Source: Saprospiraceae bacterium (GTDB lineage Bacteria; Bacteroidota; Bacteroidia; Chitinophagales; Saprospiraceae). From it: a stretch of 64,000 nt of DNA. The notes below the pieces were generated by a model that had not been told where the DNA came from, did no database searches, and was given only the letters and a program-made list of their open reading frames with translations. The stretch lies in contig JADKAE010000009.1 in assembly GCA_016715405.1 (NCBI GenBank), positions 186,001 to 250,000 on the forward strand, written 5' to 3'. The position numbers were made by a program, and so were the translations under genes. Shown here in pieces: positions 29,101-39,546 of this stretch; the first letter of the stretch is position 1; each line of letters opens with the position of its first letter.

Positions 29101-30871
29101 CGAGGGGAGACTGCCCCACCAGCGTGAAATGGCCGATAAAGGAAACACTTTGTACGTCGATAAATCGGACGGTAGCAAAACTGTGGCCTTCGGTGAGCAG
29201 CAGGCGATTGCCGTCAGCAGAGAATTGTAAGCCGTTGATAGGGCTACTGCCGTCTAAGACAAGTTCATTCAGCAACTTTCGCTCCAAAAGCGACCATATC
29301 CGCAAGCCGGTTCTCAGGGGCTCGTTTTGATCGTCCTCAGGGAGCCGCGTACTACCCGAAAAAGCGAGGTAGCGACCGTCGGGCGACAGGGCGACGACCT
29401 GTGCGCCACCGGTATATGTGGGAATGGTAAACAGCACCTCATCACTATCGAGTTGCACGACTTGGAGTTGCGAGTCAACTGCCGTGATAATCGTGTTTGC
29501 ACTCAGCGCCCGTATTTCGCCGATTTTTTGGCTCCTAATTTCGCGGACTTTCTCAGCGTTTTTCCAGTCGTAGATAGCCCAATTGCCGTTTGTCCTTTTC
29601 ACTGCCAGGCGGCGCTCATCCAGCAGTTTAAGCGCTGCCACGCCCTCACCATTGCCTGGAATGGCGTCGGCGGAAAGGGCGCCTGTTTGCGCATCGAAGG
29701 TGTGAATGCTGCCGTCAGCGTAAGCGGTGCTCACCCGTTTGCAGTCGGGGTGGATGACGGCCATTCGAAAGGTTCCCGGGGGAGCAATGCGCAGGTCGGC
29801 GCGTTGCATGAGTCCCCGCACACTCCAAACCCGAAGGTCGGTATCGGCAGCTGATACGAAATACCGGTCGTTTGGCGCGACAGCCAACAGCGCAACGCCG
29901 GCCAGAATGGGTCGATCTTTCGGCTTACTATAGGCAGGAGGCAGGTAGTTGGACATTTCCCTGCCGGTTCGAATATCCCAGGTGCGTATTCTGGTGTCGT
30001 TGCCGGCGGTTATCAGTATGTTGGAATCATCGTGGAGGAAAGTGAGGGCGGGGAGGTAGTGTCCAAGCCAATAATCGGGTTTGAATTCGGATTCGGGCGG
30101 GCTGATGGTGCGGAGCATGCCCCCACTCGAAAGGTCGATCAAGTTCACTTCCGTGGATTGGTAAAAATTGAGGGCCAGATATTTGCCGTCATCGGAAAAC
30201 GCAACCCCGGCGATGCCCGAGGATCCTATTTTATCAGCGGTATAAACCACGGATTGCTTATGCGTATCGTAGACCGTCAGGCGGGATTCCACCCCGACGG
30301 CGAGGTATCGCAGGTCGGGAGAGCAAAATATCTTCTCCTCATGGGAGGAACTCAGCAGTGCATTCACACCCTTCAGGGAGGTGGCGCCGCCAGTCGGCCG
30401 CAAGGTATGGCTGTCCCAAATTTCCAGCATTTCATCCTGTCGAACGAGTAGCCGGCTTTTCGCGGTATCGTGTCCGACTACCTGAATAGGCTTCCCCATA
30501 CCGCCTCCCGACTTCAGCAGCCGGCCGGTTGTCAGGTCCCAACCCTTCACCAGCCCGTCTTTGCCGCCCGACACAAAAACGCGGTCGCCGGAAAAAGACA
30601 GATGGTCTATAGATTCCGCGTGGGCTGCAATCGTCCTCGCCTGGATGCCGTTGCGCAGATCCCAAATCTTAATTTCGCCGCCGGCGTCACCGGAGATCAT
30701 AAAGTTGCCGTCAGGGGAATAGGCCAGGGCAGTGATGCTTTGGACATGTGCGTATGGTAAGACCAGGTTTGGTGTTTGCCCGCAGGCCTGCTGAATAAAG
30801 CCTTTTTTGCCATCCCAGGTAAAAAAAGTCAATAACAAACAAAAAAGGAGCAGGCTTTGAAATTTAGTCAT
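26196..30871 (-). CDS. WD40-repeat / caspase-like (C14) fusion protein (frameshifted)
   Basis: Reconstructed as one protein of about 1,560 residues. An N-terminal hydrophobic segment (LLLFCLLLTFFTW) suggests export or membrane anchoring. Residues ~40-1000 form many WD40 blades (ITALAYSPDGNFMISGDAGGEIKIWDL, of which several shorter variants recur), probably two or more propellers. An Ig-like strand region follows, then a caspase-fold peptidase with catalytic His in VAGHGLVDD (26771-26769) and Cys in LLIDACHADE (26621-26619). The break near 27525 is repaired by one A, giving ASKGAALKAVGFSTDAGVFGYEQF without loss. The caspase part is therefore not a separate gene. Known relatives combine a sensor propeller with a metacaspase-like protease; the trigger and target are unknown. 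Confidence 0.87.
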
Positions 30872-30947
30872 ATGGCTATTTTTTTTCCAAAACGAATATC
30901 TTCGCTTATGAACATCAGTTAAAACTATTCAGCAGGTATTTCCCTTC

Positions 30948-31037
30948 CTCATACTCCAGCCCTAAAGGGGAGCCATCCCGCTGTCGAGGAAAACTTGTTT
31001 GCGAGAGTGGTTCCCCTTTAGGGGTTAGGGGTGTGAG
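30948..31037. repeat. Imperfect inverted repeat CTCATACTCC...GGGGTGTGAG
   Basis: The arm CTCATACTCCAGCCCTAAAG pairs with CTTTAGGGGTTAGGGGTGTG on the far side (31017-31036), with GGGGAGCCA/TGGTTCCCC continuing the stem. The loop is about 30 bases. It lies upstream of the caspase gene and downstream of the glycosidase gene, both on the minus strand. The rest of 30872-31156 shows nothing else clear. Confidence 0.75.
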
Positions 31038-31156
31038 TTGGCAATTCCCAAGCCAGGCTGTTAGCCTAAACAGTTAACAACATTTTTTGTCACCTGTCTG
31101 CATCGGAGGGCCCTTATAACTCACACCGCCAGGTTTTGGGCATGCGATTAGCGCTT

Positions 31157-33877
31157 CTATTTTTTCATCAATTTTCGTGAAAAAACGCTGCCGTGCTCTG
31201 TCTGAATTTTAACGAAATAGCTTCCGCCCGGAAACGCTGATAGGTCAAGAGTCTCGTCAAGATTTTCAACCTGTTTCAATTTTTTAGAAAAAACAGACTG
31301 CCCTAACATATTAATGACTTCTATTTCAATATTATGCCTTCCCGTCAGGGCGCCTTGCAGGGTAAACAGGTCTTTGCCCGGATTTGGGAAAAGCATCAAA
31401 TTTGCCAGTTCATTCGCTTCATCTGTCGAAGTTATAAGGGAAAACTCAAACCAGTTCATGTTAAAAAGCGGCTTCGTAATGACTACCCTTATCTGGTGCT
31501 GCCACTGCGGGAAGCGAGGCGGTTTTGTTGGTGGTTGTCCAGGTCTGCCAGCCGCCCGTGGGCGGAAAGCTAAGGGTGTGAAGCGGCGTAAAACCACCGC
31601 TGACGCCCATTAGTTGTAATTGAATTTCACCGGATTCACTGAGAGCCGCCGTACGGTAGGATACGTTGTAGGCGCCGCCCTGCGCCACATTCACGTAATA
31701 ATCGAGGTAGTCGCCGACGTCGAGGTAGCCGATATTTTGTCCGCCGCCCACATCGGTGGTATTTTCCAGTTGAATGCCGGATTGGAAAAAGAAATCTTCG
31801 GACTCTACTCTTCCCGGCACCGGATGAATGATGGCTATTGTATTCTTGACATCCCGCTGGCTGAAGTTGCTGAGTGTAGTGCCGTCCTGCGCACTGATTT
31901 GCGTGCCCGCATAAGAGATTTTGATGATTTCACTTGATGTGAAAGTATGATTGACTGTGAAGTTGATAATCCGTGGGTTATCAACTTGCAAAACGGCTGC
32001 AGTAATTGGTATCGCACTTCCATTTACAAAAATCTGAAAACCGGCAGGTGAAGCCGGCAAAGGGCCTGATAGCGGTTTGTTCAAATTGAGTTGCACAGTG
32101 CTTTGATTCAGCGTAATGGCGGAAATAAAAGATGCCGGAACGCTGGTTGTCGGAGCTATTTCGACAAATCTAAGACTGCCCAGATTAAACCCGGCTCCGT
32201 CCACATAAAAGCGTAGTTTGTTATCCTGCGGCGTTAAAACGACATTGGGAACGACAAGGGTTTGCCAGTTTTGCCAACCGCCGGTATTTTGAACATGACC
32301 ACATTGATATGCTCGGCCGGCCCGGCGCTAAAATGAAATTTACCATTGGGCTCGTTAGCGGCCACCCGCACCTCCACATTATAGACTGCACTTGTCGCAA
32401 CGTTTACGTCGTACTGCATCCACTCCCCGGCAGCTAACCAGCCGATACTGTAGCCGTTGGAGTTGACAATGTCTGTGGAAACTTCGATGTCAACCCCGTC
32501 ATTCCGATAGGCCCAGCCGTTGTTCCATGAGGTGTAATTTCCGCTTGAAACCTGGTAATTGGCAACGTCCGAATCAAAATAAGCCGATCCCAATACGCCC
32601 ATGTCAAAATCAGTCGGATAAACCACTCCGGGGATATTTTGGGTATTAAAAGGTAGTGTTTCGTCAGAATTTACCTGCCTGAACATGGCGTCAATCACAT
32701 CTTTTTGAAAAATACAATTTTCCATCTTCAAGCCATTTGCGATTCCCATCAAAGCATTTTTCGCAAAAACGGCCGAAGGGGCGCTTCCAGTGCCGTTCCA
32801 GTAGTCGAGCAAGGTTTGATAGGCCGGTGTTTTGATCACTGACAAGGGCCCGGCAATAGATTCGATTTTTTTCATGGGCCACCAGGCCCAGCCGACGCCC
32901 CGGTCTTCCAGTAATTGGATGGCGTCCCGGAACCAGACATTGGAGTTTTCTCCCGACTCGCCGAAGAAGATGGGCACATTGAAGTTGTCGCGGATATCCA
33001 GCACCCACTGAATGGACGCCTGATCGTTGTATGACCAGTATTTGTGCGGGCTGTAGACCATATTGTCGTCCCAGGGCGGGGTAAGCCCGGTAAAATCATT
33101 GGCGAACCAGTTTCCTTCAATCAATAGCATGTGGTTGGCGTCAACGGCCCGGATGCTATCCGTGATTTCCAGGTATAGGTTTTTTAAAGGGATATTACCC
33201 GGCAAATTCCAGTTCGGTTCGTTGATGAGGTCGTAAGCGGCAATCGTGGGCTCATCAGCGTATCTTTCGGCTATTTTTTTCCAGAGTGCAACGGTTTTGG
33301 CTTTGTTCGCAGGGCTTTCCCAAAGGGAGGGCTTAGTCGTATCGTAGTCTGAAATGCCCTGATCGTAGCCCTGCCCGCCGGGGGCGGCATGCAAATCCAG
33401 TATCACGTACATCTCATTTTGTTTGCACCAGGCTATCAGGCTATCCGTCAATTCAAAACCCTTGTCCAGCCAGGTATGTTGCCCTGCGACGGGTTCGTCT
33501 TCGATGGGCAGTGTGAAGAGATTGTAGTGCATGGGCAATCGGACGGAGTCGAAACCCCAGGCAGCCAGGGAATCAATGTCAATTTTCCGGACGTGATTGG
33601 CCAACCAGGCATCATAAAAAAGGTCCGTATCCGTGGCGCCTATCAGTTCCTCGATTTTCGACCGGATTTGGTATTGGGCATTGGCGAAGCTTGCGGTTTG
33701 CAACATATAGCCTTCTTGCAGCATCCACCCACCAAGCCCCATCCCTCTGAGGAGAATCGTATCGCCGCTGTCGTTAACGATAACCTTTCCGTCGGTTTTC
33801 AGGAAACCCTGGGCATTCGCCTGAAAGCTTAAGGCAAGAAAAAGGCAAATGAGTGTGTATACGGATTGTAAGCGCAT
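31157..33877 (-). CDS. GH5 endoglucanase-like enzyme with two CBM6 and T9SS signal (frameshifted)
   Basis: A secreted protein of about 907 residues. Signal peptide LICLFLALSFQANAQ. GH5 (beta)8-barrel, residues ~25-365, with acid/base Glu220 (YDLINEPNW) and nucleophile Glu307 (FFGESGEN); it cleaves beta-glycosidic links by retention. CBM6 no. 1 is at ~410-540 (GEWMQYDVNV), then an Ig-like linker, CBM6 no. 2 (VESEDF...VGDYLDYYVNV...NMNWFEFSL), and a type A T9SS sorting domain (LFPNPGKDLFTL, GGSYFVKIQT). Pieces are 33877-~32285, ~32280-31500 and ~31497-31157; each join restores the CBM6 consensus (TGGWQNWQTL; HQIRVVITKPLFNMNWF). It likely digests an external glucan or mannan; the exact substrate is unknown. 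Confidence 0.9.
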
Positions 33878-33939
33878 TTTTTTATCATATTTTATTCAAC
33901 AAATTGCGGTTTCGAAATTCATTTAGCCTTTTCTGGCAT

Positions 33940-34678
33940 CTAGCGCTGTTTTTTCTTTCTAAGCTCTTTTGCCATCCTTAAAGAATGCTTCAATGAATTT
34001 GTGCTTCTCCAATCGCTATGTGCGATGATAATAAACTTTGGTTTCCGGCATTTTTTTCTGCACTTTTTTTAGCGTAGAAGCGTATGCTGTTACATTGGCA
34101 TCACTCAAGTTACCCAAATTTTTGTCATCAACACCTTTTATTAGGCATCCCCCATAAAGGATTTTTTCTTTTTCAAACCAGATTACAATATTATCTACAG
34201 TATGTCCTTCTCCGGGGTAATAAGTTTCAAAAGCATATTGTCCGATATTAAACACCGTATCCTTTGCCATTAAAAATTCAGCCCTTTTATGGTTATTCTT
34301 TTTGCTGAATTCATCTGTAAGTATGGTAGTATAAGTTTTGATTCCCTGTTGCCTGTAATATTCCAGTCCTGCCGTTTTATCGCTATGCCAATGGGTGGCA
34401 ATACTCATTACGACGATTTTATTATGCTTGAATTTTATGCTGTCGAGTAATGGTTGAAATTGTGTGGTATCCCAAGGCGTGTCAAACATAACAACGCCAT
34501 CATTAGTGACGAGATACATCCCATTTGCAGGCACTTGACTTTCCTGGTATGTATTGTAAGTGGTATAAATATAAAAATTACCTGTCAGATGTGTGATTTT
34601 TAGTTTTGCTTTTTCTGCCTGGCCGGAAATGTGGGTTAGAGAAAAGATAAATGCTATTGTGAGGATTATTGTTTTCAT
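33940..34678 (-). CDS. Subclass B1 metallo-beta-lactamase (frameshift near the C-terminus)
   Basis: About 245 residues with signal peptide (TIILTIAFIFSLTHISGQ), so periplasmic. It hydrolyses beta-lactam rings with two zinc ions. B1 zinc ligands are all present: His96 and His98 plus Asp100 in ATHWHSD, His159 in GEGHTVDN, and Cys178 in GGCLIKG. The last His (IAHSDWR) is in the shifted frame. The uninterrupted frame stops at 34016 after PETKVYYHRT. The neighbouring frame continues with IIIAHSDWRSTNSLKHSLRMAKEL to 33940, matching the normal B1 ending, so one small indel near 34030 explains the break. The gene is AT-rich, as is its neighbour. Resistance function is a family inference. Confidence 0.9.
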
Positions 34679-34825
34679 AATGGTTATTCAAATTATTTGA
34701 TGATGGTCTGTGAAATTACAGCTAATTTTTGTTAACCAAAAACAACAAGTAATGCATGCAATTGACGATCAAATTCACTTCATCATCATGTTTCCCCGTC
34801 TCTTCTCAGGAGCAGCCGTATCATT

Positions 34826-35848
34826 TTAATCAAAACAAGCATTATGACTCGGATTATCCATCCTGCCAAGTTTTTTGAGAAAGCGTAAATGGTCCTTAAA
34901 AACACCTACTAATGAATAGTTTCTGTAGGTGAAATTGTATTCTAAAGCTGTATACTTGATGATTTTGGTAAGACTGTAGTAGTGAATATGGTTGATAGAA
35001 GGAAACAGATGGTGAACTACATGCGTGTTTAATCCTCCGGAAACCCAATTGATGAAATAATTGTTTGCGGCAAAATCCACCGTTGCTTCACTCTGGTGTG
35101 ATCCCCAATCACAATGGATTTTCCCAGCTGCATCAGGTAATCGATATTCAGATTCTCCTGTTACATGCACCGGAACGAGTATAAAACCAATAAAGAGACC
35201 TATTACAAGGTGCATTAATATATGATAACCGATAATTTCAGTCCATGAAATGTCCAAAATAAACTTGGGAATAATAATCATGTAACTGACGAAAAAGATC
35301 TTAGTCGCTATAAGAATCCATATTTCTTTAACCGGATGTTTACTTATTGTTTTATTTCCAAAGTTATGCTGAAACAGTAGTGCAAAATCTTTAAAATAAA
35401 TTATATTAAGGCTTAATAGAGAATATAAAAATGGAGCATATAGGTGTTGGAATCTATGAAACCACCTCCGTGTTGAATTTGGATTCAGGCGAACCAGTTT
35501 GCTTTGATCAATATCATCATCTTTGCCGGGGATATTGGTAAAACTATGATGGGCCAGATTATGCTTTAATGCCCAAAAGTAGGATGAAATACCAACTGCA
35601 TTCCAGATGTATGCGAATAAACGATTAACCCATTGCTTATTTGAAATCGCATTGTGTGAAGCGTCATGTGCGATTGAAAACAGAAATATGGTAATAAATA
35701 CACCAAATAGTATAAAAAGTATAGCTAAACTCATCCCAAGAAACTTATCACTAAGAATTAGAAGATATAGAGACAAGGTGATTAGGAAATATGAAATAAT
35801 TTTTACAACAAAAAAGCCAGTTTGCTTTTTTTGAAATGTTATTTTCAT
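34826..35848 (-). CDS. Membrane fatty acid desaturase
   Basis: A 340-residue membrane protein with the three histidine boxes of front-end/acyl-lipid desaturases: HDASH (about residue 66), HNLAHH (about 95) and HVVHH (about 275). Hydrophobic helices lie before box 1 and between boxes 2 and 3. It introduces a cis double bond into acyl chains using a di-iron centre, oxygen and an electron donor. It probably tunes membrane fluidity. The frame is intact. Composition is AT-rich like the preceding beta-lactamase, so the pair may share an origin. No cold-shock or sensor gene is adjacent. Confidence 0.93.
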   Translation of the reverse strand: MKITFQKKQTGFFVVKIISYFLITLSLYLLILSDKFLGMSLAILFILFGVFITIFLFSIAHDASHNAISNKQWVNRLFAYIWNAVGISSYFWALKHNLAHHSFTNIPGKDDDIDQSKLVRLNPNSTRRWFHRFQHLYAPFLYSLLSLNIIYFKDFALLFQHNFGNKTISKHPVKEIWILIATKIFFVSYMIIIPKFILDISWTEIIGYHILMHLVIGLFIGFILVPVHVTGESEYRLPDAAGKIHCDWGSHQSEATVDFAANNYFINWVSGGLNTHVVHHLFPSINHIHYYSLTKIIKYTALEYNFTYRNYSLVGVFKDHLRFLKKLGRMDNPSHNACFD

Positions 35849-36092
35849 GAAAGTATGCGTCTACCTTTTTAACTAATATCTTGTAAAACCCATCTTCCTG
35901 AGGGTGATCAAATATTACCTTTTGCATAGCTTGTTCAAATGTTTGTTTGGGTATTGTATATTATGCGTAGCGACGATTATCAACTACCTTGTACGACGAT
36001 TGGACTATAAACAAATATAGCACCTCTTTGATTCAAAAACAAGATACGCGCGAAAAAATAATATGGAGATTGAATGTGGTGTGTGCAGCATT
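35849..36092. other. AT-rich gap upstream of the desaturase
   Basis: Together with the repeat block that follows this forms a gap of about 400 bases. It should hold the minus-strand desaturase promoter, but no exact TAnnTTTG box is visible. Nothing else is recognised. Confidence 0.4.
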
Positions 36093-36097
36093 TTTTT

Positions 36098-36255
36098 ACC
36101 ACAGCGTTTCCGCGGAGTTACGCCGAGGTTTCGCAGAGTCCAGGGAGCGAGATGACACCTTCGTTCGTACCTCACGAAGATGTCACCTCTTTCGCAAAGT
36201 CGCAAAGACCGCCCCCTCCCAAAGTCACAAAGTCACAAAGTTCGCCCCCTCACCC
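36098..36255. repeat. Composite repeat block: CGCAGAG half-site, hairpin, AAAGTCAC and CACCCCCT octamers
   Basis: In order: a decayed arm of the CCGCAGAGTT family (36098-36140), a hairpin GATGACACCTTCGT/ACGAAGATGTCA (36151-36186), octamers AAAGTCGC and AAAGTCAC (about 36198-36240), and three CACCCCCT octamers (36244-36268). The last array overlaps the 3' end of the ppk coding sequence, so the last residues and the stop of that gene are encoded by repeat units. Confidence 0.82.
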
Positions 36256-38277
36256 CCTCACCCCCTCATAAATTTCCTCCTGCGACCTCACCCTAGTAGC
36301 TCCCTGGGACGGCGCCACCATCTGATTATCCTGCTCCGCATTCAGTACCCGCGCGCGGCAGTTATCCTGCCATTGCAGCTCGAAAATGTGCTTGATCTGG
36401 CGGAAAACCTCAACGTCGTAGATGGGGATGGCCACCTCGATACGCCGGTGCAGGTTGCGCTTCATCCAGTCGGCGGAGGCGATGTACAGGCGCTCGTCGC
36501 CGCCGTTGGCGAAGAGGTAGATGCGGGCGTGTTCGAGAAAGCGGTCGACGATGCTGATGGCTTCGATATTGTCGCTGAGGCCGGGCACGCCGGGTTTGAG
36601 GCAACAAATACCCCTGATGATGAGCTTTATGCGCACACCGGCCTGACCGGCTTCGTAGAGCTTTTCTACCATGGCCGGCTCTTCGAGGCTGTTGAGTTTG
36701 AGTAGGATGTAGGCGGGCAAGCCGGCTTTGGCGTTGGCTATTTCTTTGTCGATGAGGTCTACCAGCTTGTCTTTGAGGGTGAAGGGGGCCACGAGCAGGT
36801 TTTTGCAGTCGGGCACGATGATCTTGCGCTCCAGCAGGTCGAATACGCGGGCGGCTTCGTCGGCCAACCGCGGATCTGCGCTGAGCAGGGCGTGGTCGGC
36901 GTAGATTTTAGAGGTTTTTTCGTTGAAGTTGCCGGTGCTCAGGTAGGCGTAGTGCCTGATGCCGCCGTCTTCGTGCCGGCCTATGAGTAGTATTTTGGCG
37001 TGGACTTTGATGCCCGGATAGCTGTAGTGCACGTCGGCGCCGGAGGCTTTTAGTTGCTCGCCCCACTGCAGGTTGGCCTCTTCGTCGAAACGCGCTTTGG
37101 CTTCGATGAAGACGGTGACTTTTTTGCCTTTCGACAGGGCGTACTGCAAGGCATCTACTACGGCCGATCGCGAAGCTGCGCGGTAAACCGTGATTTTGAG
37201 AAAACTCACCTGCGGGTCTTCGGCAGCTTCCCTGATCAGGCGGATGACGTAGTCGAATTGGTGATAAGGGTAGTGCAGTACGTTGTCGCCGGCTTTCATG
37301 CAGTCTAGCAGCGATTTTGACTGCTCCAACACGGGATGCGGCAGCGGCGGCATGGGCGGATATACCAGCGAGGCGTCGGAGGAAGGATTGGGGAAATCGA
37401 AAAAGTCGTTGAAGTTGTGGTAAGCCGCGCCCGGAATGAGGTCGTTTTTGTTTAATTCGAGCAGCGTCTTGAGCTGTTCGAGCAGGGAATCCGGCATCGC
37501 GCGGTCGTACAACAATCGTGTAGGGGGGCCTACGTGCCTTTTTTCGAGCCCTTTTTTGATCTTTTCCATCAGATCGCCGCTGTATTCGTCGTCGATGGGC
37601 AGTTCGGCATTGCGCGACAATTTGATGGAATAAGCGCCTTTTATGTTGATTCCCAGTAAGTTGGGCAGGTTAAAGCGGATAGCGTCATCGATAAAAAGGA
37701 TATCGTGGCGACCTTCGAGGCTGGGCAATTCGATAAAGCGGGGTAGGGGACCGCTGGGTATATTGACCAGCGCAAAGCGCTCGCTATCGGCGTCTTTTAC
37801 AATAAAATATAAAGCCCTGTTTTGCAAAAAAGGGAGCCCGGCTTCGCCTTGCACCCAGTGGATTTGCAGGTGGGGGAGTATCTCTTTTTTAAAATAATTT
37901 TCAGTGAAATTTTGCTGTCCGGGACTTAACAGCCCCGCATTGAGCAGGAAAATGCCGTGTTGTTGAAGTTCGGGTAATAAGGTTTCCCTGAAAATGCGCC
38001 CGAACAACTCCTGTTGCGCTTCCACGGTGTGGCGTATCGTGCGAAGCGTTTTTTTGATCTTGTCTTCGTCCAGTGCTTTGCGCGTACTTTTGCCCAATGC
38101 CCTGAAGCTTCTCAAAGCGGCTACGCGCACACGGAAAAACTCGTCGAGGTTGGAGCTGTATATAGCCAGGAATTTCAAGCGCTCGTAAAGCGGCACTTCG
38201 GGGTTTTGGGCTTCCTGTAATACGCGGTGATTAAAAGACAACCAACTCAACTCTCTGTTGTACAAGCGTTCTTCCAT
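36250..38277 (-). CDS. ppk1: Polyphosphate kinase 1
   Basis: A 675-residue full-length PPK1, which reversibly makes polyphosphate from ATP. N-domain begins NRELSWLSFNHRVLQEA, the head domain follows, then two PLD-fold catalytic domains. The phosphorylated His is His426 in GIKVHAKILL. Supporting motifs: FLKITVYRAASRSAVVDAL, VFIEAKARFDEEANL, YLSTGNFNEKTSKIYADHALL and IIRGICCLKPG. The frame is intact. Oddity: the C-terminus EGVRG and its TGA stop fall in a CACCCCCT octamer array, so gain or loss of one unit would change the last residues. Confidence 0.97.
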   Translation of the reverse strand: MEERLYNRELSWLSFNHRVLQEAQNPEVPLYERLKFLAIYSSNLDEFFRVRVAALRSFRALGKSTRKALDEDKIKKTLRTIRHTVEAQQELFGRIFRETLLPELQQHGIFLLNAGLLSPGQQNFTENYFKKEILPHLQIHWVQGEAGLPFLQNRALYFIVKDADSERFALVNIPSGPLPRFIELPSLEGRHDILFIDDAIRFNLPNLLGINIKGAYSIKLSRNAELPIDDEYSGDLMEKIKKGLEKRHVGPPTRLLYDRAMPDSLLEQLKTLLELNKNDLIPGAAYHNFNDFFDFPNPSSDASLVYPPMPPLPHPVLEQSKSLLDCMKAGDNVLHYPYHQFDYVIRLIREAAEDPQVSFLKITVYRAASRSAVVDALQYALSKGKKVTVFIEAKARFDEEANLQWGEQLKASGADVHYSYPGIKVHAKILLIGRHEDGGIRHYAYLSTGNFNEKTSKIYADHALLSADPRLADEAARVFDLLERKIIVPDCKNLLVAPFTLKDKLVDLIDKEIANAKAGLPAYILLKLNSLEEPAMVEKLYEAGQAGVRIKLIIRGICCLKPGVPGLSDNIEAISIVDRFLEHARIYLFANGGDERLYIASADWMKRNLHRRIEVAIPIYDVEVFRQIKHIFELQWQDNCRARVLNAEQDNQMVAPSQGATRVRSQEEIYEGVRG

Positions 38278-38310
38278 GATATTCTATTTCGCATGCCCCC
38301 TGCCCGGTAT

Positions 38311-38384
38311 TTTTGTTACTTTTTTCATCGCCAAAAAAGTAACCAAAAAGGCTAGGCAAATTTAATTGCTCCGCTAAATTTGCC
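38311..38384. repeat. Two adjacent hairpins upstream of ppk1
   Basis: Hairpin 1 (38311-38349): TTTTGTTACTTTTTT with AAAAAAGTAACCAAAA around a short loop. Hairpin 2 (38355-38384): GGCAAATTTA with TAAATTTGCC, a perfect 10-base stem. They lie between two minus-strand genes and could end the transcription of neither, since they sit just upstream of ppk1; a leader or processing role is possible. Confidence 0.8.
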
Positions 38385-38435
38385 GGCTCTCCCGCGCAGA
38401 GTTACCCTTCTCCCTTGGAATCAATCGCATTGACG

Positions 38436-38490
38436 AAGTCGTATAGTCGTAAAGTCGTACAGTCGCAAAGTCGCAAAGTCAAAACGTCGG
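38436..38490. repeat. Degenerate octamer array (GTCGYAMA)
   Basis: Six or seven tandem 8-base units, GTCGTATA, GTCGTAAA, GTCGTACA, GTCGCAAA (twice) and a decayed GTCAAAAC, all in one orientation. Ends 14 bases before the stop codon of the barrel protein gene. No opposite arm is evident. Confidence 0.78.
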
Positions 38491-38503
38491 ACACCCGATG
38501 CCC

Positions 38504-39316
38504 CTACCCGAAGGCCCTGCTTTCGCCCAGGCGGAATGACAGCGTGACGCCTCCCACATAAAACCAGTCGAGGAAATCGCCGCCGCGGCGATAGATCACG
38601 TTTTCGGCGGATGGTTCGGTGAGTGTCGGGTTGCTGAAGCGCGCTGCCAACGAGCCATTGCCTTCCAGGATGTCGAGATAATTTACCTCCACATAGCTCA
38701 CGTCGTCGAGGTGGTCGGTAAACAGCTTGCGTCCACCCATCTCTACGCCAATGGTGAGGGTGTGGTTGACATGAAATTTGATGCCGGCGCCGAAGGGCAC
38801 GTTGAGTTGTGTGAGCGTGTAGGGCTTTTCGTAGCCGGGTAGACCCTGCCCCTCTGTACCCAGCGGTTGAAGGTCTACCCACGCGCCATCCAGATTGCCT
38901 TGCGGGTTGAAGTGATAAACGCCAACCCCCGCAAACAGGTAGGGCGCCACGTGAAAGCCTTTGGGATTACCCAGCGAAAATATATTGTATTCGCCGGTAA
39001 GCGCAACATCCGAAATGTTAGTCCGGAAATTGAGGCCGCGCGTTTCAAAACCGCCTCTCATATCGTCGCCGGTAGCTTTGGTAAAAGTAGCGCCAAGACG
39101 CAAGGAAAGGCGTTTACCTACATTATAACGGCCAAAGAAGCCTATAGCAGGGTTTAATTCTTGGAAATACAAGCCGACTTCTTGGGGGGATAGGTCGCCG
39201 CTGTACAACGATAGGCCGCCCATGAGCCCCAACTCAAAGCTTTTTACGGGGCCCTTTTGCGCCTGCATAGCCAGGCCGGACAGCATCAATGCCAGGAATA
39301 GTGCGTATTTTTTCAT
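38504..39316 (-). CDS. Outer membrane beta-barrel protein (DUF6089-like)
   Basis: 270 residues with signal peptide (YALFLALMLSGLAMQAQ). The rest alternates polar and hydrophobic residues in strand-length runs, with aromatic girdles (FELGLMGGLSLYSGDL, LRLGATFTKATGDD, YLFAGVGVYHFNP, FYVGGVTLSFRLG). N-terminal ELGLMGGLSLYSGDL and the pattern of conserved glycines match the DUF6089 barrels of Bacteroidota. Function unknown; structural or porin-like. The frame is intact. Confidence 0.82.
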   Translation of the reverse strand: MKKYALFLALMLSGLAMQAQKGPVKSFELGLMGGLSLYSGDLSPQEVGLYFQELNPAIGFFGRYNVGKRLSLRLGATFTKATGDDMRGGFETRGLNFRTNISDVALTGEYNIFSLGNPKGFHVAPYLFAGVGVYHFNPQGNLDGAWVDLQPLGTEGQGLPGYEKPYTLTQLNVPFGAGIKFHVNHTLTIGVEMGGRKLFTDHLDDVSYVEVNYLDILEGNGSLAARFSNPTLTEPSAENVIYRRGGDFLDWFYVGGVTLSFRLGESRAFG

Positions 39317-39546
39317 AGTAAGTGTGTTAAAGTAATTTTAGGATGACTTGTTAAGCGCACAAAGAAATCAATTTCGCACGCTATAACGTTCTACACCGAA
39401 GGATTTATTTTGTATCTGCCAACATATTTCTTTTTTTTAATAAACGTATAGATGGGACTGTTTCCGCGACAAAATATTGAGCTAATTTATAACCTTAGTT
39501 CCTTTCGCGGTGTTTGGAAATGGAATAAGCATATCACACATCTATC

